The notes under the pieces were generated by a model that worked only from the letters and a program-made list of their open reading frames with translations, did not search any database and was not told the origin of the DNA. From positions 15,500,001 to 15,564,000 of the forward strand of contig CP075495.1 in the NCBI GenBank assembly GCA_021613535.1: a stretch of 64,000 bases of DNA. Reading direction: 5' to 3'. Source of the stretch: Adineta vaga. Its lineage: Eukaryota > Rotifera. This document shows positions 54,478-64,000 of the stretch, one piece after another (the first letter of the stretch is position 1; the number at the start of each line of letters is the position of its first letter). The position numbers were made by a program, and so were the translations under genes.

Positions 54478-57368
54478 ATGAATTCGGAACAGAGTGATTC
54501 ATCATCAGCACTTCCTGGTGATCTTTGGTCATATTCTGATGATGCCTTTTATAGTTTTGTGAAAACTTTTGTTGGTGAAATTGAAGGAGAGATTTTGAAA
54601 ATACAATGCATAAAGAATGTACGCATTTTATTACAAGTACCGGACGTCTTTTCATTTTTTCAATTAAATTGTAAAGAGACAGCGGATTTAAAAAAGAAGG
54701 CTTGTTTTTTTGATGATGATATGAAATTTATGGTACGTCCAGGGATTAAATCTAATATTGAAGAATTTATTGATTTATTAAAACGTCATTTTGAAGTGAA
54801 ATTAATTAAGAACAATATTATTTTATCTAATGCAACAATGTCGACTGAACACAATAACATCGGTCAATGTGCGTGTGGTTTGACAAATTTCGATATAGAA
54901 AATGATAGATATGAATCAAAACCATTTATTAATATTTTTCTTAATAATCTTCTAAAGAACATCAAACGACCGAAAAATAACTTTCAATTTAATGATATCA
55001 TTAAGAAATTTGCATCGGTATTGAAAATATTAGCTGGTAATAATGCTTATGAATTTATCAGGATTAATCTTCCTGGGACTTTTCCATCTAATACAACATT
55101 GGAAAATTATGATGGAAACATAAATTTTGAATTAAAGGAATGTGAATTCCGCTTTGATATGTTGAAAGATTATTTAAAATCGATAAAATCCGATTATGTT
55201 TTTTCGGTAAGTAATTCCTAAATGTAAAAGATAAAATAGACCAGATTCATATAGAAAGATTTGTGAGCATTGGGGAAAACTTCGTGTATAAGAGAAAGTC
55301 AATGAAAGAAAAGAAAAATTTCTAAACATTCATTTAGATCAAATTCATATGATCTGCAGATATCATTCTCAAGTATCAGTCGATATAAGTGTACTCAATT
55401 GTATTTCATCTGACATATATAAAATAATTATAAATATAGATCCAATTCTATTTTTACTGTCACATAACTAGCGTCATATTTACTATATCTTTTTTACTTT
55501 AGTCTGAAGATGCGACTGGTGTAGTTAGCCTCGGTGTCTTATGATACTGTTAATGATTGTTTTATTGGTTTTACATCACCGTTAAACAATGGTTTACCTG
55601 CTAGTAACCGGTTCAAAACCAACAATTATAATGAACTTGAACAATGGTTCGAAAGCATTGATAAATCCACGTTAGTTAATGTTCATTTAATTGAACCATT
55701 GTTAACAGATATATCATCCTTGGTACATTCGAGACCATACATTTTGAGCGGTTATGGTACCAACAATAAACATTCTGCATATGATACTTTACATAGATGG
55801 ATTTATGTTTATAATCAATGCAAACAACGGAATATTAATGTAGTTGGTTTTTCGACGGACTGTGACTCACGTTATTTCAAGACGATGAGACTGGCATTAG
55901 GTTTCTTTTCTCGAGCACCTAATGTTGATTTATTAACAGGGAATAATGATGTATTTGTTATTGATATACCATCGAATTGGAAATTTTTCTTTATGAGACC
56001 TCAACAACTGTTCTTTTGTATGCAAGATGGAACACATTTAGTGACCAAGATTCGAAATCGTTTGTTATCAGATATTGCCAATTTGTATATTAATGATGAT
56101 CATATTGATATAAACCATTTACTTGAATTAATTGAAAATCATCCAAAACTAGATCATAATTTAGTACAATCTGATATAATTCCACATGACAAGCAGAACT
56201 ATAATTCTTGCTTGAAAATTACGTCAGATGACGTATTGAATTTGTTACGACAAACGAATCACAAAGCCACATACATTTACTTGTATTTATTGAAATTAAT
56301 TATCCTTGCTTATGTTAAATCGGACACTGAAATTCTTACTCGATTGTACTTTGGTTGGGTTGTTGCTTTTGCATATCGAATTTGGTGGTAATAGATAAAA
56401 ATTTATTAAGTTGATCACCTTAAAATTGTTTTTTTAGGTCTAGTATTCGAATAAATAGAAACTTATCTCAAACCGAAAAAGATAATTCATTTATTACAAG
56501 AGCAGCCTGGCTTTCGGCTGAAATAAATATCCATACTCTGACCTTTATCATTATATTAGTATGTAAAGGACGTTTACCACTGTACGCCCTCAATATCCAC
56601 CTTTTTAGCAGTCAACCATGTGAATCTACATTCAGAAGTGCTAGATCTCTCTCTGGCTCTCTTTCATCGATTACAACATTCTCAATTTCTCAATTTATGA
56701 ATAAGATAGGAAAAATTTCTCTTTTAAATCAGATGAAATCAACAGAAGAATCAAATAACGAAGAACATTCTTTGAAATTTCCAAGACATAACAAGCACCC
56801 TCGTGATGAATCTGATGTACCTGTATATGCTCAAAATGTATCAGCAGTTACTATAAAAGATATCGAGGAAATAATAATGAAAGCTTATCAAAAAGCAGAG
56901 TCAATAATGAATAACTTTGAATTAATTAAAATTTTGAAAGAATCAAATTTAGATGATGTTTATAAACTTAGTTCATTTATTTTTCACGAACTTAACAAAA
57001 AATCACCTGTTGATCATTCAGTTATTAACAATTATGATTATGATAATTATGATAGTTTAGATGATGATGATGAAGATAATGTTACCAATAAATCTTATGA
57101 TGTTGCATTAGCTGAATGCGATGAAGATTCATCAGATGAACATGAAGAAGAAGTATGCGATCTTGAAACATCAAAACAAACATTTCGTGGAATGAAAATT
57201 TATTCAAATATGAAGTCAACGAAAATTAATAATTATTTCAAAATTCGAATTAATGATAAATATTATTATATGCACAAACAAACCGCAGCACGTCTTTTGA
57301 CAATCAATAAAAATCATTTGTCATCTGATAGACGCTTTCGAGTCAAACAGACGAGTAGACAACGTTAA
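54478..57368 (+). pseudogene. Transposase-like gene of the 5-kb element, one frameshift
   Basis: Likely exons are 54478-55206, 55503-56387 and 56438-57368, with good donors (TCG|GTAAGT; TG|GTAATA) and acceptors. Exon 1 has the N-terminal domain shared with the accessory protein. Exon 2 starts SEDATGVVSL but must change frame near 55530 to continue as SYDTVNDCFIGFTSPLNNGL. It then carries VGFSTDCDSRYFKTMRLALG (acidic residues in a GDSR-type context) and FFCMQDGTHLVTKIRNRLL. Exon 3 has LNIHLFSSQPCESTFRSARS, a block seen in transposon proteins of many invertebrates, and an acidic tail. The single frameshift probably inactivates this copy. Which residues form the catalytic triad is not clear to me. 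Confidence 0.65.
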
Positions 57369-57705
57369 CGTTTTTTTGCTATTTCTTCACGTATCGCATT
57401 CAAATAAAAATGAACAAATGATTTAGTTATTTAGAAAAATCTTTACAAGAATCGAGCTATTTTTAATCATTTACGCACCAACGTCAACCATTCAAGGGAT
57501 TTCCTAACATGTAAACATTATATCGACCAGTACTGATGTATTTCTATGAGGCATTTTAAATTCTTCTGAATTTTTTTTGGATTCTTTCGGATTCTCTTGG
57601 GTTCTGACGGATTTTTACGGATTCTATGGATTTTTCTGGATTCTGTGGATTCTTTCGGATTCCTTTGGATCCTAGAATCCAGAAGAATCCGCTTTTTCCC
57701 CCTTG

Positions 57706-60115
57706 CATACATGTGTTCAAAAGTTTTCTTCTGGAACAAAAAAACGATCTTCTTCTGAAAGTGGAACTAGTCATCAAATGAAATTGGAAACAATTACACA
57801 ATCTTATAAAGATGTTCGTTTACCAGGAAAACCAATCAATTTAATCAAAGATTTAACATGTAAATGGGTATGTCAAGATATGAGACCGTTTTCAATTGTA
57901 GAAGATATCGGGTTAGAAAACTTATTACAAGAATTCATCAATATAGTTAATCATATTTTAATTATGTTTTTTCTTGATACTGACGACCTTTTAAAATTTT
58001 AAGGTGTTACATATGGAAAAATTAATGTAAAAAATGTCTTTCGTGGTGCTGATGTAGTTGCAAAACAAATTTACAAACTAGCTGATGATTATCGTGCTGA
58101 ATTACGTGCATTATTGAAAGAACCGTATGAAAACAAATGTATTTGTGTTAGTCCTGATATGTGGTCTGATCCATATAAACAAGTTTCATATATGGGAATA
58201 TCAATTTCATTTACCGATAAAAATTTTATTGATAAATCGGTTGATATATGTTGTCGACCATATCTACAACAAGATCATACCGGTTCAAACATTCTTTTGG
58301 TGAGAAGAACATTTTTCTCTTTTTTTAACCATCAACGTAAGAAAAACGTTAAAATGATTTTTATCGTTGATCAAAAACTATCAAACATAACGATACGCAG
58401 CTTTTCACTCATCCTAATTCTACTTTATTATATCTCGTTTTGTTTTCTTCAGTCTATTCAGCAATGCTTAGAACCATTTGGTTTAATTGATTTCGATAAA
58501 TTAACATTTGTATCGGATCGTGGACCTAACTTAGTCTGTGCTTTACGTCGTTATAATACATTATTTTATTATCCACATCGTCTAAACAACATTTTAAAAT
58601 GCTCTTTTTTTCAAACAGAACGTAAAGAGAAAAAGAAAAAGGACATATCTTCAGAAATACAAAGTAAAAACTTCACTGGAAACATCACATCAAATAATAC
58701 AATTAATTCATCTTCAACTTCTTCTTCTGATGATGACGATGATGTAGAAAAAACTCAACCACTTCTTCCAATCAAATATAAAAAAAACAACAGAAATGGA
58801 TTATAAATATCAAAATCTGCTACTGATCCAAGGAAGATGAAGTCGAAAGATTTACATCCATCTGCTCAACAAATCATTAATACAATTACACGATGTAAAA
58901 ATTTAGTTCGATATGTAAAAAAAGTAAGATAATGTGTTTTATGTACAAATTTCTAAATCAGCAAATATAAAAAGATAATCACAATATATTAACTGGAAAA
59001 TCATCATTAAGTATTTCTTGTTTGTTTAGAGCGGTTGTAACAAAGATATTCAATCAAATGGTGGTGTTGCTTTACAGCAATCGACTGTGGTTCGTTGGCT
59101 ATCTTTAATCAATCTACTTGAAAGTATCGTACGTTCTTACAAAGCAACTAAACGAGTTTTAATTAATCGTAAACAGAATTCAAAGTTAAATGGAATCGAT
59201 GTTGAAACGCTGACAGAATTAATTCGTTTATTAAAACCCTTCAAACATATTTTGAAGATAGTTCAAACCACAAATACTCCTTCATTATATATGGTGCTCA
59301 TTTGTACTCTTATGTTAAGAAAGACTTTAGATTCATTTGACGAATTATTAGAATTTCATCAATCTGAACCATCAACAAATGATTTAGTTCATGGTGAAAA
59401 TAGTAATCCTCATGCAGCAGAAGATATTGTTGAAAGTGAAGGTAAAATTTATCTTAAATTTGAAGAAAATTTTCAAACATTATTTTCATTTATACTAGGA
59501 ATACAAATTCTTCGGTTACGAATATTGGAATTATTCAACATGATGTTCGAGCTAGACGTTCGTCATTATGCTTCGACATTACTTCATCCTAGATATCGTA
59601 AACTTAAAGATTGTACAAAAACTGAACGTGAGCAAACGTATTCGTATATTCGTAAATGTATGAAAGAAATAGAAAAAGAAGATAAAAAGAAGCAACAACA
59701 AGATTGTGAACCACCACAAAAGAAGAAAAAACTCGCACGATCATTTCTTCAACAATTTGAAGACGATAGTGATTACGAACAATCAATTGATGAAGATGAT
59801 GTTGATGAAAACGATGATTTTTCAAAGAATCTACCAAAAGTAGATGAATTAGCACGTTATGCAGCTATGGAAATTGATAAATCAACATTAACAAATAATC
59901 CTCTTGATTTTTGGAGAATGAATCAAAATGATTTTCCACTTTTATCAAGAGTCGCTAGACAATTACACAGTGTTCCAGCGTCTTCTGCCGCGGTTGAACG
60001 TCAGTTCAGTGGTGCTGGTCTTGTTATCAATGAACGTCGAACTTCCTTACATCCAGATCAAGTTGACAACATCCTTTTTATTCGTTCAATGCAAAAGATG
60101 AAACTTGCTGAATAA
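57706..60115 (+). pseudogene. hAT transposase, lacking its start, with internal stop
   Basis: Coding begins within the protein (QKFSSGTKKRSSSESGTSHQ). The N-terminal BED finger expected in hAT transposases is absent. An intron near 57946-58003 joins to GVTYGKINVKNVFRGADV but is one base out of phase. Another intron, 58300-58452, is clean. VCVSPDMWSD- and TFVSDRGPNLVCAL-type blocks carry the catalytic-domain aspartates. A TAA at 58804-58806 interrupts the frame. A third intron (58924-59029) leads to the last exon, with a conserved dimerisation region: LDFWRMNQNDFPLLSRVAR, then VPASSAAVERQFSGAG. The missing start, the phase error and the stop show that this copy is dead. Confidence 0.85.
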
Positions 60116-60461
60116 TCTATGGTATTATTTATTTTTTTATGTATTTATTAATGTAAAGATGTTCTTAACACAAAGTAACATGTTCATTTATGACTCTAGT
60201 GTATTCTATTCTTTTTTTTATACTCATATAAATGATGATAGGTATTGCTGAGAATTATAATAAAGCTAAGAAATATGATACGCAATTCTTAACAGCTTAA
60301 TACTATGAGTAAAACAGATGATAATGTGAAGAATTTGTTCTTAATACGATATATATAACCTGTACACAAAGTCATGGGATGGGATGGGACGAAATTTTTT
60401 TGTCCCATCCCATCCCATGGGACGACTTTTTTCGTTCCATCCCATCCCACGCGGAGCCCTG
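57706..60461 (+). mobile_element. hAT transposon, 5'-truncated
   Basis: The right end is defined by a terminal repeat ending GCGGAGCCCTG at 60461 (outward CAGGGCTCCGC, a typical hAT start). Palindromic subterminal CATGGGATGGGATGGGAC repeats precede it at 60373-60450. No matching left terminus exists in the window; the element begins abruptly at the right end of the 5-kb transposon at 57706. The 8 bp after the terminus are TTTCAAAC. Confidence 0.8.
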
Positions 60462-60951
60462 TTTCAAACATTTTCATATAAATGTAGTTATCCTAAAAGA
60501 TTATATCGCATGAATAAAACTATGAGTCTTCTATATATATTTCGATAGATTATCTTGATGAAATGATGAAAATATCTTCTCTTTAAACAATACCTTGTTT
60601 ATCAACAAACCTTTTTACTTTGCTGTCATCAGAAGAATATATCGATATACAAATTCTTCTTCATCAGCGAGCTCAGATGTACCTAAAACTAGAAATTGCG
60701 TCTTATATGTACAGTAGTACTGACATTTCTAGACATTCTTCTGTTCTCTTTTCTTCTTTGACATTTTACCTGGGAAATTCCCATGCTGTTTCTTACCAAA
60801 TATCTATCAAAAAGTAAGATAATGTTTAGAGAAAAATATTCTCATTATTCCATCAAGGTAATCTATCGAAATATATATAGAAGACTTATATAGTTTTATT
60901 CATGCGATATAATCTTTTAGAATAACCACATTTATATGAATATGTTTGAAA
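60462..60951. repeat. Inverted duplication of the MORN-gene promoter
   Basis: The left arm (60462-60564) is the reverse complement of the right arm (60848-60951), with few differences; both contain GATTATATCGCATGAATAAA in opposite senses. The right arm holds the 5' flank and first codons of the MORN gene. The left arm abuts the hAT terminus exactly. The 283-bp centre has no recognisable content. Confidence 0.8.
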
Positions 60952-63431
60952 TACAAACAAACTGTCTATTATATGGTATAATACTATTATTAGTATTATC
61001 ATTTTCGAGACAAATAAATGGTCAATTGGTCGATAATTATGGTAAGTTCAAGTATTGATTATTTAAAAATGACTCAAGATTTTTAATATTGTACTCCATA
61101 AAACCTTTTTTCTGTATTACTCCAAATCTTAAAATATTTGACACCGAATATATGATTTTTGGTAAGATTACTAAATTATAGATTATCGTACTTTGGATAA
61201 GTCTACGGAAAGATATATGTAAACTAGAAATATAAAATAGATTCTTGTTTTAAACTACTATGAACAAACTTTCATTTATAATGACCAACTATCGTGTCAA
61301 TACAATGCCAAATTCTTCGAAATATATATTTTTATATTTTACTCGGGTAATTTTTATTGATTAAATAATTTATCGTAAATATATATATGAAACTGCTTCT
61401 CTCTGATTGTAATGTTCTGAGTATACTGATGATCATCGAAATGAAATCAAAACTTGAGAAAACAGATGATTTCTACTTGTGCATTATGTATTTGTGCTTC
61501 GATATATACTACAAAATATTAGTTACTATTATTTTTTAAATAGTAATATACATAAGCAAGATAGAATTTCTGTTTTACGTAGAAGCTTCAGAATATAGAA
61601 TAAAAACAATCTTCGCCAACTTTTCACCTTCTGTCAATGTCTTCATATAATATCTTTGAAAAACATACCAAACTGGTCGTCTCACAGTTATTCATCTACG
61701 TCGTTTTCGTTAGCTACTCTAGACTGCCTATTCAGAATCACACAACTTATACGACACTTCAGATATTAAACTATACAGCTGGCTAATTTTTCAGTCATCT
61801 ATATTGCATCTGATTGCTCATGAACCTTCAGTGACGCATATAGTACAGTATTTTCTAATATTTCATCAGTGACTCCGAGATAAATATACACACATATAAA
61901 ATATTTTTCACACGATCCTCTCTTCAGTCGATGTATTCATAAAAAGTGGTTGGATTCCATAGTTTCAACATGCAAAGCATATGCAGACATGAAAACTTGT
62001 CTAATGCATTAAATTTTGCGATATTAAATATTTTCGTTTTCATAATTTTCTTAAGATGCAGTGACTGGCACAGTCTTTCACAATATTGAAAACGGTACAA
62101 TCAATTCGACTACGATCGAGTTTACCGAGATCAAGTCCAATAGCGACAGAGTCAACAACGAGAGATTACACTTGTCTGTCGCCATATGGTCCAATAAAGA
62201 AACGGAGAAAAACATATCAATAGAGCAAGAGAAACCTGAGACACAAACAAATCAGACGTCTACCAGTAATACATCACATGTTCCCATTACTACGACAAGA
62301 AGTCCAGCAACACCAATAACAACGACTTCCATACTTGATAGAACACCAACTTCGAGTTCTACAAGTAAATCAAGTCGAGTTAACCATACGTTACTAAATG
62401 GTATTCTTTACGAAGGAAACTTAATCAATGGGAAAAGACAAGGTTTTGGCATAAGTTATCATCCTGATAAAACTGTTCATACAGGTATTTATTTCAATGA
62501 TAAAAGATCTGGTTCTGGATCAATGATTTGGCCTGATGGAAAGAAATATGAGGGTGAATGGATCTATGATAAAATGACAGGTGAAGGTACAATGACATGG
62601 CCTGATGGTAGTAAATACACTGGTAATTTTGTTGAAGGAAAACAAAATGGAAATGGTAGTTATAATTATACAGATGGTAGACTATATAGTGGTAGTTGGA
62701 AGAATGACAAAAGATCAGGTCATGGTGTGATGATATGGCCTGATGGAGGACGATACGAAGGTGATTGGTTTAATGGACAACGTAGTGGGAATGGTACGAA
62801 TATGTATATCGATGGTAGAATATACAATGGTGGATGGATCAATGATAGTAGATCAGGTTATGGTATGATGACATGGTCTGAGGGTGATATATATGTGGGC
62901 ACTTGGAGTAATGGCAAGAGACATGGATTGGGTACAATATATAATACTGACGGTAGGAATTACACTGGTGGTTGGGTGAATGATAGTAGGTCGGGTGAAG
63001 GTGTGATGGTTACGCCAAATGGCGATAAATATAATGGTGATTGGCTCAACGGTAAAAGATCGGGTCGCGGAATTTTCAGTTGGGCCGATGGAGATCAGTA
63101 TGATGGTAATTGGGTTGAAGGTCAAAGAAATGGTTCAGGTACAATGCAGTATATTGATGGAAGAAGATATGCAGGCAACTGGATCAATAATTGGCGATCA
63201 GGTCATGGCGTGATGACTTGGCCAGGTGGTGATCGATACGAAGGGGAATGGCTCAACGGCAGAAAGCATGGCTCAGGCAAGATACAATATGTCGACGGCA
63301 GAAACTATACTGGTGGCTGGATGAATGATAAGAAATCAGGTGAAGGTGTTATGACTTGGCCAAGTGGAAGAAGTTGTATTAGCAATTGGACAAATGATAG
63401 AGCAAGTTGTGAAGATGGCAAACGTGAGTAG
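60936..63431 (+). CDS. Secreted MORN-repeat protein, two exons (3' end uncertain)
   Basis: Exon 1 (60936-61041) encodes a signal peptide (CLLYGIILLLVLSFSRQING) and ends at a good donor (G|GTAAGT). Exon 2 begins at 62056 after TTTTCTTAAG, in phase, giving 493 residues in all. The intron of 1,014 bp is far longer than others here and contains no gene I can see. A Thr/Ser-rich, mucin-like linker (TTTRSPATPITTTS) precedes about 14 MORN repeats of the form YxGxWxNgxrsGxGxM (for example KYNGDWLNGKRSGRGIF). MORN proteins usually work inside cells at membranes and the cytoskeleton, so a signal peptide is unusual. The stop at 63429-63431 overlaps a strong donor (AAAC|GTGAGT at 63424), so a further exon past 63.4 kb is possible. 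Confidence 0.8.
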
Positions 63432-64000
63432 AGCACTGTATTTTTAGCAAAGCACCTTTGAATTTCTTTGATTCTTTCCGAATTGAAACAGTTATTAAAC
63501 TTATTGTCTAGATACTCCTTTCCATTTGTTGGAGCCTTATGGGTATCATAGCTGTGTTTTAATTAATAACTAAGCATATCAGGATACCCCTATTTAGAAA
63601 GCGGTTTTTTCTAAAACAAAAGAACTTGGTTTTCTTTGGAGACAAGAAGATGCGCGGGAGTCTTTCGCTTCAGAATATATGTTGTTTTTCCGTAAAATAA
63701 CTAAATTGAAAAAAATATTCGGGAAAATACTGCTGTCGTATCGGCATCATTTCTCAGGAATTTTGACAGACTCTGAAAACGTTTAGTTTCGAAACACTAT
63801 TAGATAAGTCAATTTCTCATCGATTACTACAAGTCTATTGATAATAAAGTTATAGATTACATATTAATGAGCTTTTTTTGGATGATTATTTGAATAAGTA
63901 CAGAATGCTGTCTTTTCCGCTGAATTTTAATGAAAAATCGGCTCCTAAAACATTTTCAACGTTTTTTTCGAGATCTAGGATTTAGTCTTGAAAATTAAAA
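63432..64000. other. Right edge of window, no gene recognised
   Basis: AT-rich DNA. It may contain intron or later exons of the MORN gene, but I found no convincing acceptor followed by coding sequence. Confidence 0.4.

Larger units (their letters stand above)
52661..57705. mobile_element. DNA transposon with CAAGGGGGAAAAAGC terminal repeats, 5.0 kb
   Basis: The left end starts CAAGGGGGAAAAAGCAGATC at 52661; the reverse complement of the right end (57705 leftwards) starts CAAGGGGGAAAAAGCGGATT. Inside each terminus lies an array of degenerate GGATTCT(GACGGATTC) units: 52690-52760 on the left, about 57560-57680 on the right. The element carries two genes (53210-54193 and 54478-57368) that share an N-terminal domain. 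The superfamily is not assigned. Flanks (TCTCAGC / CATACATG) show no target-site duplication. The stretch 52761-53209 is non-coding. Confidence 0.8.

Noticed and set aside
57518-57801. Minus-strand frames rich in Lys-Asn-Pro-Ser repeats
   Set aside because: They are translation of the subterminal GGATTCT-type repeat array at the transposon end.
62853-63125. Minus-strand frame over the MORN repeats
   Set aside because: The repetitive codon pattern of the MORN gene leaves the opposite strand open; no independent evidence supports it.
1-64000. tRNA or rRNA genes
   Set aside because: I saw no convincing cloverleaf or rRNA core; a covariance-model search would be needed to exclude short ones.

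Overview
The window looks like nuclear DNA of a bdelloid rotifer (Adineta/Rotaria type). This is an inference. The DNA is AT-rich and genes are on both strands. Introns are mostly 45-75 bp, GT-AG and AT-rich. The gene families match bdelloid expansions: F-box/leucine-rich proteins, ankyrin- and TPR-linked ADP-ribosyltransferases, an NHL-repeat protein, a pentapeptide-repeat protein and eukaryotic-type RNA-dependent RNA polymerase. G-rich TGTGGG-like tracts, the unit described for bdelloid telomeres, are scattered through it. Decayed genes, duplications and transposons are dense, as expected for accessory, subtelomere-like sequence.

Layout. 1-6 kb: a broken F-box gene (minus), the last part of a formate/nitrite-type transporter beside a small inverted repeat, a broken secreted histidine phosphatase and an intact cytochrome P450. 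6.5-13.5 kb: one 12-exon gene whose junctions stay in frame for 2,075 residues, joining a P-loop ATPase domain, an RNA-dependent RNA polymerase and a UPF1-like SF1 helicase. This is the most notable object here; a decayed copy of its 3' end lies at 19.4-19.8 kb. 16-22 kb: a second F-box gene, a small acidic two-exon gene and a divergent pair of paralogs with a glycine-rich hydrophobic C-terminus.

22-32 kb: a pentapeptide-repeat pseudogene, a long foldback element, several GGGTGTGGGTG hairpins, two Helitron-like repeat copies, a truncated NHL gene and an intact five-exon secreted metalloprotease with two jacalin-like lectin domains. A truncated copy of its 5' end sits 4 kb upstream. 32-37 kb: two ankyrin-ADP-ribosyltransferase genes (one carries only TAA/TAG in-frame stops) and a GTPase-like remnant. 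37-43 kb: two tandem genes that join a signal-peptide exon to a bacterial-looking cold-shock domain, then a coiled-coil protein with a KY-like tail. 43-52 kb: an orphan exon, a TPR-ADP-ribosyltransferase pseudogene, a small membrane-anchored protein, a sterol-glucosyltransferase-like gene and a SPRY-like gene.

52-64 kb: a 5-kb DNA transposon with matching terminal repeats abuts the 3' part of a hAT transposon. Next come an inverted copy of the adjoining promoter and a secreted MORN-repeat protein. There is no operon structure. The only functional link I would suggest is between the RNA polymerase-helicase protein (small-RNA amplification) and the abundance of transposons and foldback DNA; that is inference. 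Splice models are by eye, without transcript data.
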